Positions 1 through 5,841 of a stretch of DNA of 6,911 nucleotides are shown piece after piece; position 1 is the first letter of the stretch, and every line of letters starts with the position of its first letter. Position numbers and translations under genes: made by a program. Below the pieces are notes generated by a model. The model saw only the letters and a program-made list of their open reading frames with translations. It was not told where the DNA came from and did not search any database. The DNA is taken from positions 1 through 6,911 of the forward strand of contig CANGSN010000164.1 of assembly GCA_947455805.1 (NCBI GenBank). The letters run 5' to 3'. The DNA comes from Planctomycetota bacterium. GTDB taxonomy: Bacteria > Planctomycetota > UBA1135 > UBA2386.

Positions 1-1
1 C

Positions 2-454
2 GACCTGCATTGGCTGGCGAAGGGCCGCGGCGAACCGGCGCAGCGCGCGTGGCTGCAGCAGCAGCCGGTCGTTCGCCTGTTCGACGACGTCGTCATGGTG
101 CACGCCGGGCTGCACCCGCATTGGGACGCCGCCAAGCTGCAGGCGCCGCTCAGCCCGGACGAAGTGAACTACGCCGTCAACGTGCGCTACTGCGACGCCT
201 CTGGGCGTCAGCCCGACGACGACTGGCCGCCGCCGGGGCCGCCGTTCCGGCCGTGGGACGACTTCTATGCTGGGCGCCGCCGCGTCGTGTTCGGGCACTG
301 GGCGCGGCGCGGGCTCGTGGTGCGGCCGCAGTGCGTCGGGCTCGACAGCGGCTGCTGTTACGGCGGCCAGTTGTCGGCGTGGATCGCGGAGGAAGACCGC
401 GTCGTGCAGGTGCCGGGTTGGCAGCGTCCGGGGGCGCCGCGCCCCACGGAATGA
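2..454 (+). CDS. apaH: ApaH-like symmetrical diadenosine tetraphosphatase, 3' part
   Basis: Partial gene, open at the left edge, with the last 150 codons visible. It begins with DLHWLAKG, which in ApaH directly follows the metal-binding GNH motif, so the catalytic N-terminal half lies just outside the window. Visible motifs are VHAG (residues 33-36 of the fragment) followed by a WD pair, FGHWA (97-101), and LDSGCCYGG (114-122). These match the C-terminal metallophosphoesterase signatures of bis(5'-nucleosyl)-tetraphosphatase, which cleaves Ap4A symmetrically to two ADP and clears alarmone-like dinucleotides in the cytoplasm. The segment between VHAG and FGHWA is shorter than I recall for the E. 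coli enzyme, so a broader ApaH-like phosphatase remains possible. It ends 103 bases before the TlpA-like gene on the same strand. The family call is firm; the exact substrate is inferred. Confidence 0.85.
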   Translation, partial: DLHWLAKGRGEPAQRAWLQQQPVVRLFDDVVMVHAGLHPHWDAAKLQAPLSPDEVNYAVNVRYCDASGRQPDDDWPPPGPPFRPWDDFYAGRRRVVFGHWARRGLVVRPQCVGLDSGCCYGGQLSAWIAEEDRVVQVPGWQRPGAPRPTE

Positions 455-506
455 CGTCGGCGGGTGGGTTCGGGGCAGATCCGTGACGAATGCAGTCCGT
501 CCGGAT

Positions 507-537
507 GGAGGCTGGCGTCGTAGCATGCCACGCCTCC
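507..537 (+). other. Hairpin in the apaH-tlpA intergenic region
   Basis: GGAGGC at 507-512 pairs with GCCTCC at 532-537, and TGGC (513-516) pairs with GCCA (527-530), leaving one bulged C and a 10-base loop. No T-run follows, so it is not a classical intrinsic terminator. It could attenuate read-through from the upstream gene or form a 5'-UTR structure 20 bases ahead of the next start codon. Confidence 0.35.
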
Positions 538-557
538 GTTCACCCCAAAGGAACCCA

Positions 558-1718
558 ATGCGCTCCCTGCAAGTCCTCGTGTTGCTGTCTTCGATCTGCG
601 TCGGCGTCGCCGCGCAAACCCCGGCTCCGGCCGCCGCCGCGCCCGCTGCCGCCGCCCAGGCTCAGGGTGGTGCCGCCGGCAAGTGGAAGGAACTCGACGA
701 CAAGCAGGCGACGCGCATGCGCGGCGTGAAGCGCGGCGACACCGCCGCCCGCGACGCGGCGCTGAAGGAGCGCGCGGCGGACCTGGAGGCGTTCGCGAAG
801 GACTTCCCGAAGACGGCCGAGGCGGCGAAGGCGCACCTCGAGATGGCGCAGATCGCGGGCATGGCGAAGGACGAAGCGGCGGTGAAGCAAGCACTCGCCG
901 GCATCGACGTCACGCACCTCGACATGACCGGTGCTGTGCGCGCGGCGATGGTCGCCAAGAACGCCAACCTCGCCGACCAGGCGAAGCTGTTCGTCGAGAA
1001 CGCCACCGCCAAGGCGAAGACGATGGACGAGCGCCTCGAGCTGGTGAACGCGCTGCGCCAGGGCCTGCGCGACAACGAGGCCGCCGACAAGCTGATGGCC
1101 GAGATCAAGGCGTCGGCTGTGACCGACGAGGACAAGGCGACGCTGCTGCTGCACGACGCCAACTCGGTGAAGCGCACGAAGCGCGACGACAAGGCTGCGT
1201 TCGCCGCGGCGCTGGAGGCAGTCGTCAAGCAGTTCCCGAACACCAAGGCCGGCAAGACCGCCGCTTCGAAGATGGCGGCCGCGAACATGAAGGTCGGCGG
1301 CGACCCGGTCGCGTTCACCACGAAGGACATGGACGGCAAGGACGTCTCGCCGGCCGACTACAAGGGCAAGGTGTTGCTGATCGACTTCTGGGCGACGTGG
1401 TGCGGCCCGTGCATGGCCGAGCTGCCGCACGTGCTCGAGACCTACGAGGAGCTCCACGGCCAGGGCTTCGAGATCCTCGGCATCTCGCTCGACCGCGACA
1501 CCGACAAGGAGAAGCTCGTCAGCACGATCAAGGATCGCGGCATGAGCTGGCGCCACGTCTACGACGGCAAGTTCTGGCAGGCCGAGATCGCGCAGCTGCA
1601 CGACATCAACTCGATCCCGGCGACGATCCTGATCGGCAAGGACGGCAAGATCGCCGGCATGAACCTGCGCGGCGAAGCGCTGAAGACGGCGGTCAAGGCC
1701 GCGCTCGAAGCGAAGTGA
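558..1718 (+). CDS. Secreted TlpA/ResA-like thioredoxin-fold oxidoreductase with N-terminal helical region
   Basis: 386 residues. The ATG at 558 is chosen because AAAGGAA lies four bases upstream and because it starts a good signal peptide: MRSL, a hydrophobic core, then VAA|Q with likely signal peptidase I cleavage after residue 19. Starts further upstream in the same frame give non-coding-looking sequence. The mature protein begins with an Ala/Pro-rich linker (about residues 20-37). A long helical region follows (about 40-250) with TPR-like phrases such as FAKDFPKTAEAA and VVKQFPNTKAG. The C-terminal domain (about 255-386) is a TlpA/ResA/AhpC-TSA-type thioredoxin fold with the redox motif WCGPC (281-285) and the cis-proline in SIPAT (Pro354). 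Known relatives reduce or shuffle disulfides outside the cytoplasm, for example in cytochrome c maturation. The cysteine at residue 14 does not sit in a convincing lipobox, so a soluble periplasmic protein is more likely than a lipoprotein. The function of the helical region is unknown. It is convergent with the phosphatase downstream. Confidence 0.9.
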   Translation: MRSLQVLVLLSSICVGVAAQTPAPAAAAPAAAAQAQGGAAGKWKELDDKQATRMRGVKRGDTAARDAALKERAADLEAFAKDFPKTAEAAKAHLEMAQIAGMAKDEAAVKQALAGIDVTHLDMTGAVRAAMVAKNANLADQAKLFVENATAKAKTMDERLELVNALRQGLRDNEAADKLMAEIKASAVTDEDKATLLLHDANSVKRTKRDDKAAFAAALEAVVKQFPNTKAGKTAASKMAAANMKVGGDPVAFTTKDMDGKDVSPADYKGKVLLIDFWATWCGPCMAELPHVLETYEELHGQGFEILGISLDRDTDKEKLVSTIKDRGMSWRHVYDGKFWQAEIAQLHDINSIPATILIGKDGKIAGMNLRGEALKTAVKAALEAK

Positions 1719-1725
1719 CGCACGC

Positions 1726-1760
1726 GGTGCGGCGGTGTCCCTCGCGGACGCCGCTGCGCC
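1726..1760. terminator. Strong hairpin between two convergent genes
   Basis: The arms 1726-1740 and 1746-1760 pair over 15 uninterrupted positions, 12 Watson-Crick and 3 G-T wobble, around a five-base loop. The hairpin starts 8 bases after the TlpA-like stop and lies 23 bases beyond the stop of the convergent phosphatase, so it could serve both transcripts. Neither strand has a T-run after it. It is therefore a terminator-like or 3'-end-protecting stem rather than a textbook intrinsic terminator. Confidence 0.5.
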
Positions 1761-1782
1761 CTGTCCGCGATCCCGTCGGCCT

Positions 1783-2781
1783 TCAGCCGAGGTGGCGGCG
1801 CACTTCTTCGCGCACGATCGGGATCAGCTGCGCCGCCAGCTGCTTGTTGGCGTAGCACGCGAACGCGACGTTCGTGCTGACGTCGAGCGGCGCGTCGAGC
1901 GGCGCGCCATACGGGTCGCAGACGACGCAGCCGGCCTCCTGCGCGATGCGCATCGTCACGATGTCGTAGGGCCGGCTCGCCAGCGACGACTTCACGCCGA
2001 GCTTCTGGTGCACCAGCGGCCGCACGTCGAGCACGAAGCGATCGCGGCCGAGTGCCACCTCGGCGAGCTGGCCGCCGGAGCTGATGTACTGGTCGGCATA
2101 GATCTCGGCCTTCTCCGGGTTCCACGCACCGAGTGCGCGCAGGAAGATCGCCTCCTCGAGGCGCGAGATCAGTTCCTTGCCGCCCTGGAAGTAGTTGACC
2201 ACCGTCGCGAACCCGTGCCGCAGCGTCGTCGCCTGGCTCGGCACCAGCACGAGCGGCCGCGGTGCGCCGGTGCCGATGTCGTGCCGTTCGCCGTGGGCAC
2301 CCTTGCCGGCGATCGCCCACAGCACGTCGCTGGTCGACTGCCGCGTCGTCGGCAGTTCGGTCATCACCGCGATCTCGATGTCGGACAAGCGCGTCGCCTT
2401 GCCCTTCTCCGGTGCCAACCCCATCAGGCACCACGCCGAGCGCTTGTCGAACATCAACCCGCGCGTGCCGTCGATCGGATCGACCAGCAGCCGGAACGGC
2501 GGCCCGCCGCGCCCCGGTTGGCCGAACTGCAACCCGTCCGGATCGATGCCTTCGGCGACGAGCACGAAGTGCTGCGTCTTGCCCCAGTCCTGGCAGTGCT
2601 GGATCAGGATGTCCTCGACCTCCGCGTCGATGCCGAAGATCGTGTCGCCCGAGTCGTCGCGCACCTCGCGCGACAGCACGCCGACTTCCTGGCTGCGCAT
2701 GTGGGCGCGCAGCGCGGCGCGGATGTCGGCCTGGAGTACGCGCAGGCGGTTGACGAGGTTGGGATGGTCGAGGGTCGGCAT
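1783..2781 (-). CDS. Inositol monophosphatase-family phosphatase
   Basis: 332 residues. The family is shown by DPIDGT at residues 101-106 (metal ligands D101 and D104), an upstream VAEG (75-78, E77 aligning with the motif-1 metal ligand), GIDAE (50-54), and a C-terminal PYD (D273) followed by an AGCVVCDPYGAPL segment matching the family's eAGG...G.pl motif. Members are Mg2+-dependent, Li+-sensitive phosphatases acting on inositol phosphate, 3'(2'),5'-bisphosphates such as PAP, or fructose-1,6-bisphosphate. The sequence does not say which substrate applies. The protein is longer than a typical IMPase of roughly 260-270 residues, with extra sequence between motif 2 and the C-terminal motif. The usual E-E pair of motif 1 is E-G here. 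The start at 2781 has no visible Shine-Dalgarno; the next in-frame ATG (residue 28) would remove the first helix. It diverges from the tRNA gene across 39 bases. Confidence 0.88.
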   Translation of the reverse strand: MPTLDHPNLVNRLRVLQADIRAALRAHMRSQEVGVLSREVRDDSGDTIFGIDAEVEDILIQHCQDWGKTQHFVLVAEGIDPDGLQFGQPGRGGPPFRLLVDPIDGTRGLMFDKRSAWCLMGLAPEKGKATRLSDIEIAVMTELPTTRQSTSDVLWAIAGKGAHGERHDIGTGAPRPLVLVPSQATTLRHGFATVVNYFQGGKELISRLEEAIFLRALGAWNPEKAEIYADQYISSGGQLAEVALGRDRFVLDVRPLVHQKLGVKSSLASRPYDIVTMRIAQEAGCVVCDPYGAPLDAPLDVSTNVAFACYANKQLAAQLIPIVREEVRRHLG

Positions 2782-2800
2782 GCGGTGGTGTGGGGCAGAT

Positions 2801-2808
2801 GGTATACC
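2801..2808. promoter_or_regulatory. Symmetrical -10-like element between phosphatase and tRNA
   Basis: GGTATACC is a perfect 8-bp palindrome in the 39-base gap between two divergent transcription units. Read rightward, TATACC (2803-2808) would place a start near 2815, just ahead of the tRNA. Read leftward, the same hexamer on the other strand would start near 2794, giving the phosphatase a short leader. No convincing -35 is seen on either side. Confidence 0.35.
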
Positions 2809-2820
2809 GGCGCACCGCGC

Positions 2821-2893
2821 GGGCCCTTAGCTCAACGGTCAGAGCTGGCGGCTCATACCCGCTTGGTTGCAGGTTCGAATCCTGCAGGGCCCA
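2821..2893 (+). tRNA. tRNA-Ile2 (anticodon CAT, lysidine type)
   Basis: A complete 73-base cloverleaf without an encoded CCA. The acceptor GGGCCCT (2821-2827) pairs fully with AGGGCCC (2886-2892), with discriminator A at 2893. The D stem is GCTC/GAGC. The anticodon stem GGCGG (2847-2851) pairs with CCGCT (2859-2863), including one G-T. The loop is CTCATAC with anticodon CAT at 2854-2856. The T arm is GCAGG/CCTGC around TTCGAAT. A CAT anticodon could mean initiator Met, elongator Met or Ile2. The body, especially TTAGCTCA, GAGC-GGCG and CGCTTGGT, closely follows E. coli ileX, so the isoleucine tRNA that reads AUA after TilS converts C34 to lysidine is the best call. The initiator is excluded because the first acceptor pair is a normal G-C. 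Confidence 0.9.
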
Positions 2894-2899
2894 TTTTTT
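2894..2899 (+). terminator. T-run ending the tRNA transcript
   Basis: Six T residues directly follow the discriminator base. With the GC-rich T arm and acceptor stem in front of them they could act as a compact intrinsic terminator. No separate hairpin is present. Confidence 0.45.
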
Positions 2900-2918
2900 C
2901 ACCCCGCGCACCGTGCTG

Positions 2919-2953
2919 CGGCCCCGAGCGGCCAGCAGCGGCCATTGCCGGCC
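2919..2953. repeat. Four CGGCC cores at exact 10-bp spacing (block 1)
   Basis: CGGCC starts at 2919, 2929, 2939 and 2949, one core per 10 bp, so all four present the same DNA face. The five bases between cores vary. The first unit is CGGCCCCGAG. The period is not a multiple of three, so reading-frame constraint does not explain it. The block lies 20 bases past the tRNA T-run. Function unknown; an iteron-like protein-binding array is one possibility. Confidence 0.6.
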
Positions 2954-3014
2954 AGGAACCGCGAGTTTGGCCGCCATTCGCCGATTCGACGCTGTCCGCA
3001 GCATCGCCCTCGTG

Positions 3015-3049
3015 CGGCCCGGAGCGGCCCCGATCGGCCTCACTCGGCC
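3015..3049. repeat. Four CGGCC cores at exact 10-bp spacing (block 2)
   Basis: CGGCC starts at 3015, 3025, 3035 and 3045, and a degenerate CGCCC at 3005 keeps the same phase. The first unit, CGGCCCGGAG, differs from the first unit of block 1 at a single base, and TGCGGCCC with its following bases is shared across 17 positions (2917-2933 and 3013-3029, one mismatch). The block sits at the 3' edge of the broken ParB-like gene. Confidence 0.6.
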
Positions 3050-3059
3050 CCTGGTTTAC

Positions 3060-3555
3060 TTGCACTGGTACTGACACGCACTCGGCGCCAGCAGCCAACC
3101 GCAGCGCGTTCGCCACCGGCAAGCGTTCGAGCTCGCGGCGCAGTTCGGTGTCCTCGACCTTGTCGTAGTCGTTGATGGTCGAGCGAGTCCTGGGCCTTGA
3201 GCTGTTGCAGCAGCTTGGCCAGCTCGAGCTCGTCCCAGGACGCGAACTCGTGCGACCTGTTGTCGGCGATCGAGAACGCCACGGCGTCGAGGTCGGTGCC
3301 GTCGAACCACCACACCGGCACGTCCTTTTATGCCGAGCTCCTGCGCGGCCTTGAGCCGGGTGTTGCCGGCGATCACCTCACCGCTGCGGTGCGCGACGAT
3401 GTGCTGCTGCCAGCCGAAGCGGCGGGTGCTGGCGGCGACGTGGGGGGGACGGCCGCGTCGTTCTTGCGCGGGTTCGTCGGGGAGCAGAACAGCCGGGAGA
3501 TCGGGACGATCTCGACCGGCGACGGGGCGGCGGCGGACTTGGCCAAGCGGGCGCC
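3060..3555 (-). pseudogene. ParB-like nuclease-domain gene, frameshifted
   Basis: Reading leftward from about 3555, pieces of one ParB/sulfiredoxin-like domain appear in successive frames. Piece 1 contains VEIVPISRL and NPRKNDAAV. Piece 2 contains VAASTRRFGWQQHIV and the ParB box GEVIAGNTRLKAAQELG. Piece 3 contains DVPVWWFDGTDLDAV, FSIADNRSHEF and WDELELAKLLQQL. Piece 4 contains DYDKVEDTELRRELERL. The breaks fall at the seven-G run 3442-3448 (two bases too many or one too few for normal domain spacing), at TTTT 3326-3329 (one extra base restores the frame if removed), and near 3174-3181. A TGA lies immediately upstream of piece 1 in its frame, so no clear start remains; TTG or the ATG at 3559 in another frame are options. 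Intact relatives are common in phages, plasmids and islands, often next to DNA methyltransferases. The C-terminal end is uncertain because the last frame stays open to 2853, antisense through the tRNA. Domain identity is strong; loss of function is inferred from the breaks. Confidence 0.75.
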
Positions 3556-3599
3556 TCATGGGTTGAGGACTAGAGCCGCTTGGATGGGAGCTGGGACTG

Positions 3600-4745
3600 G
3601 TGTCTCGAATGCTCCGGCTAGCGAGAAAGATGAGCGACGCCAGCCCATTCAGCCTACGGTCTATGTTGATGGCTTACGCGATTCGCCTGCGCGCGCGCGA
3701 TGGGAGTGCTCGCGTTTTCGAGGTCCTCCAAGCCGAGCCCTTGTCTTTCGAGAGCCTGTGCAGCTACATCGGCAAGAGGCAGACTGTGTTCAAGATTCGC
3801 GCTCGTGTTCGTGAGCACGATGCAGCGGGGGTGCGGGTTGGCGGTGAAAAGGCCATCGAATTCGACATGTCGTTTCCGGATGGCATTCCCCACTACGGAT
3901 TGGTGCCTAGTGGTGTGCTGCCGCCCGACTTCTTGCTTCGTGGCGGCACGCGAATGATGTTGGACCGAAATGTGCTTTCCGACTTGCGAAGGCTACAAGC
4001 CGCTGGGCACGGCATGCGGCACCCATTGGCCTGGATGGATACTGATGGATTCTACGTAAACCCGATACTGGGAGCGATGGAGGGAAGCAAGAGGCGTCCA
4101 TTGTGTCGCAGTGAGTTTGATAATGAAGTGCGGGACGCGACGGAAGTTGTTATGCGAACCCTGCCGCGAGCCAATACGGTCAAGTTCGATGGAGTCGCCC
4201 TTGCTCAAATGTGCCAGCAGCACTTGGCCTTTGTTCCAAGGCTGCGTCGCGAACAGGGGTTCCTTTATGCAGTCTCGCAGCGTCTGGTGGACTCTGTCTC
4301 GACGTCCGAGCTTCGGACGGCCGAGAAGTTCGTTCTACAGACGGCTGCGGATTTGCGAGTTAGACCATTAACCTTGGTGGTGCTGACTGTGCTGGCGAAG
4401 CTCTACGAAGGTACAGACCAGCGACCTGCAGGCAGGCTACTCAAACTGGCCGATATTCGCTCTGCCGGGCGAGGATGGCGGCAAGCTTCCTATAATGCTG
4501 TCGCCGACATCCGCCAGATGGAAGTGCTGTCGACGGGCGTGACAATGCCCGATTCTGTCTGTGCGCTGACTGGCGACATTGCGCTCGCACAGATGTGGTG
4601 CGGCCTGAGACCCATTGGAGTTAAGAGCCATGATGGAACGATACAGCTTGGCTACAATCTGGACCCCGCTCTCTTTCCCCGTCTAAAAGGAAGCACGGAC
4701 GACATGCTTGACCGGATGAGAGTCAGCTGCCGAAGGGACGTGTGA
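3600..4745 (+). CDS. Hypothetical protein, possible PIN-like nuclease
   Basis: 381 residues from GTG at 3600, which has GGGAG nine bases upstream. In-frame ATGs at 3609, 3630, 3663 and 3669 are alternatives, the last two starting nearer to structured sequence (MAYAIRLRARDG). I do not recognise a named family with certainty. A PIN-like reading fits the central and C-terminal parts. MMLDRNVL (119-126) resembles the hhLDtNvl first strand with D122. NPILGAMEG (154-162) supplies an acidic E161. SYNAVADIRQMEVL (297-310) and ALTGDIALAQMW (322-333) resemble the late PIN aspartates (D303, D326). PIN proteins are Mg2+-dependent ribonucleases, frequent in toxin and defence genes. The N-terminal ~110 residues are unassigned. 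There is no antitoxin-like partner next to it. Base composition is lower than in the neighbours (about 52% G+C at 4321-4380 against about 68% at 1981-2040) with many A/T-ending codons, which suggests recent transfer. Being a real gene is near certain; the nuclease role is tentative. Confidence 0.8.
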   Translation: MSRMLRLARKMSDASPFSLRSMLMAYAIRLRARDGSARVFEVLQAEPLSFESLCSYIGKRQTVFKIRARVREHDAAGVRVGGEKAIEFDMSFPDGIPHYGLVPSGVLPPDFLLRGGTRMMLDRNVLSDLRRLQAAGHGMRHPLAWMDTDGFYVNPILGAMEGSKRRPLCRSEFDNEVRDATEVVMRTLPRANTVKFDGVALAQMCQQHLAFVPRLRREQGFLYAVSQRLVDSVSTSELRTAEKFVLQTAADLRVRPLTLVVLTVLAKLYEGTDQRPAGRLLKLADIRSAGRGWRQASYNAVADIRQMEVLSTGVTMPDSVCALTGDIALAQMWCGLRPIGVKSHDGTIQLGYNLDPALFPRLKGSTDDMLDRMRVSCRRDV

Positions 4746-4884
4746 AAGTAGCGGCATCGGGACTCCGTTGTCCTGTTGGCTGTGGCTATTTTAGGTCGCT
4801 TGGCTCATCACCGACTACACTCAGGGCTGCGGGGGCGGCTATCGGTGAAGGTCCGATGCTGTAGGAAATGCGCCACTCAGCGCC

Positions 4885-5274
4885 CTACGCCTCCGCCGCG
4901 CCCTCGGCCAGCGGGAAGAACCCGAACCGGTGCCCATCGCGCGTCGAGACGACCACCGGCAGCACCCGCTGCGGCTGCCAGCCCTGCTCCAGCCAGTGCT
5001 CCGTCCCGGTCCGCGCGCGCAGCAACGGTTCGACGGCGGCCCTCGGCACCGTGCCGACCATCAGGCCGTTCGGCGGCGCCTGGCCCGTCATCTTCGCCAA
5101 GAAGTCGCGGATGGCCGGCGCGTCGGGCGAGTCCGGCATGGTGATCATCCCGGCGACCCTGGCCTGCGGATCCTGCCGCAGCAGCTCGCGGGCGTCGGCG
5201 ACGAGGCTGCGACCGTGCTCCTTGAGCAGCTGCTCGCTGTCCAACGCCTGGAAGAAGCTGTCGGCCGGGTCCAT
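4885..5274 (-). CDS. Hypothetical 129-residue protein
   Basis: I do not recognise this protein. The start MDPADSFFQAL at 5274 is chosen because the frame upstream of it (to 5553) gives low-complexity Arg/Pro-rich sequence unlike a protein. No Shine-Dalgarno is visible. The N-terminal half is predicted helical (SFFQALDSEQLLKEHG, LVADARELLRQ). Then follow alternating hydrophobic segments AGMITMP, GLMVGTVP, VLPVVVS and FGFFPL, suggesting a small alpha/beta domain. There is no signal peptide or membrane segment. Conserved-looking residues include W94 and W99. G/C-ending codons match the host-like genes rather than the lower-GC neighbour. It is the last of three small minus-strand genes and is separated from the next by 250 bases, so co-transcription is not assured. 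Confidence 0.6.
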   Translation of the reverse strand: MDPADSFFQALDSEQLLKEHGRSLVADARELLRQDPQARVAGMITMPDSPDAPAIRDFLAKMTGQAPPNGLMVGTVPRAAVEPLLRARTGTEHWLEQGWQPQRVLPVVVSTRDGHRFGFFPLAEGAAEA

Positions 5275-5315
5275 GGGCGGTTGCCGTCGAGGAAGAAGGT
5301 GCGCCGGGGGAGCTG

Positions 5316-5423
5316 ATGGGAAAGGGGAAGAAGGAGAGTCAGGCTTTACGTCCGTTGCTGGACGACCCCGGCGCGGTGTGTGCGTGGGGCGACGAGGGCC
5401 TGCTCCCCTCGGCGACCCGGTAG
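5316..5423 (+). CDS. Possible small protein, 35 residues
   Basis: ATG at 5316 with GGGGGAG ending three bases upstream; stop TAG at 5421-5423. The product starts MGKGKKESQALRPLLDD and ends WGDEGLLPSATR, a believable mix of residues, and most codons end in G or C. It lies alone in the 250-base gap between two minus-strand genes, in the opposite direction. There is no family match and no promoter. Random short ORFs are common in DNA this GC-rich, so this is a weak call. Confidence 0.2.
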   Translation: MGKGKKESQALRPLLDDPGAVCAWGDEGLLPSATR

Positions 5424-5524
5424 CCGTGCCTGCAACGTACGTCGACTGCGCGAAGTGGCAACCGATCTGGATGCCGCGATCTTGTCGCGACCGGACCGGG
5501 GATCCCGTGTCCCAGTGTGCCGGC

Positions 5525-5731
5525 TCAGGCCCGGCCGATTGAGGGATCGCCACCTTGTGGCCCAGCGGCGCGGAACAAGAGGTCGTCGATGACCATGGCG
5601 GCGGCGACGGCGCGCGCGAGCTGCTGGTCCTCGGTCATGCGCACCTCGAACGCGAGCTGCTCGTCCAGGGACATCTGTGCCAGGACGTAGCGGGTGAGGT
5701 CATCCTGGTCGCGGGCGGGGGTGTCGTCCAT
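5525..5731 (-). CDS. Short anti-sigma-factor-like N-terminal domain protein
   Basis: 68 residues. The segment LTRYVLAQMSLDEQLAFE (12-29), followed by RMTEDQQLARAVAAAMVIDDLLF, resembles the N-terminal helices of ECF anti-sigma factors (pattern YvLGeLsp.E...FE..L..d..La..v). No HxxxCxxC zinc motif, no transmembrane helix and no C-terminal sensory domain follow, so it is either a stand-alone sigma-binding helical module, a remnant of a longer gene, or a chance similarity. No sigma factor is encoded in the window. No Shine-Dalgarno is visible. It lies 110 bases downstream of the helix-turn-helix gene on the same strand. Confidence in a coding gene is moderate; function is low. Confidence 0.55.
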   Translation of the reverse strand: MDDTPARDQDDLTRYVLAQMSLDEQLAFEVRMTEDQQLARAVAAAMVIDDLLFRAAGPQGGDPSIGRA

Positions 5732-5841
5732 GGTCGTGGTGCAGTGGAGTCGGGGCGTTCACCAGAGAGGGGTGATGGTGCCCGCGCATGCAGGGCTTTC
5801 TTGGGAATCCACCGCGCCTTCGAGCACCGACGTAACCGCTG

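Noticed and set aside
267..557. N-terminal extension of the TlpA-like protein to an ATG at 267
   Set aside because: The extension overlaps the apaH-like 3' end in another frame, is low-complexity, and would bury the signal peptide that starts at 558.
540..1601. Long minus-strand frame opposite the TlpA-like gene
   Set aside because: It is an antisense shadow of a clear thioredoxin-fold gene, produced by high GC and few stop codons.
2853..3122. Minus-strand open frame ending in GPAGFEPATKRV
   Set aside because: The end is the antisense translation of the tRNA, a well-known artefact. Only its upstream part (about 3060-3175) has coding character, and that part belongs to the broken ParB-like gene.
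1735..3168. Long plus-strand frame opposite the phosphatase gene and across the tRNA
   Set aside because: It reads through a tRNA and lies antisense to a gene with clear catalytic motifs.
4841..4857. Small hairpin ATCGG/CCGAT between two convergent genes
   Set aside because: The stem is only five bp with a seven-base loop and no T-run; stems of this size are expected by chance.
5475..5507. Short inverted repeats CGCGA/TCGCG and CGGG/CCCG
   Set aside because: Stems of four to five GC pairs are frequent by chance in DNA this GC-rich and sit in no telling position.
5275..5553. Extension of the 129-residue minus-strand gene up to 5553
   Set aside because: The extra residues are Arg/Pro-rich without protein-like pattern and overlap the neighbouring 68-residue gene.
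5422..5592. Plus-strand frame containing LREVATDLDAAIL that might continue the small 35-residue ORF by frameshift
   Set aside because: Third-position G+C is only about 60% by hand count, below that of the real genes here, and it overlaps the 68-residue minus-strand gene.
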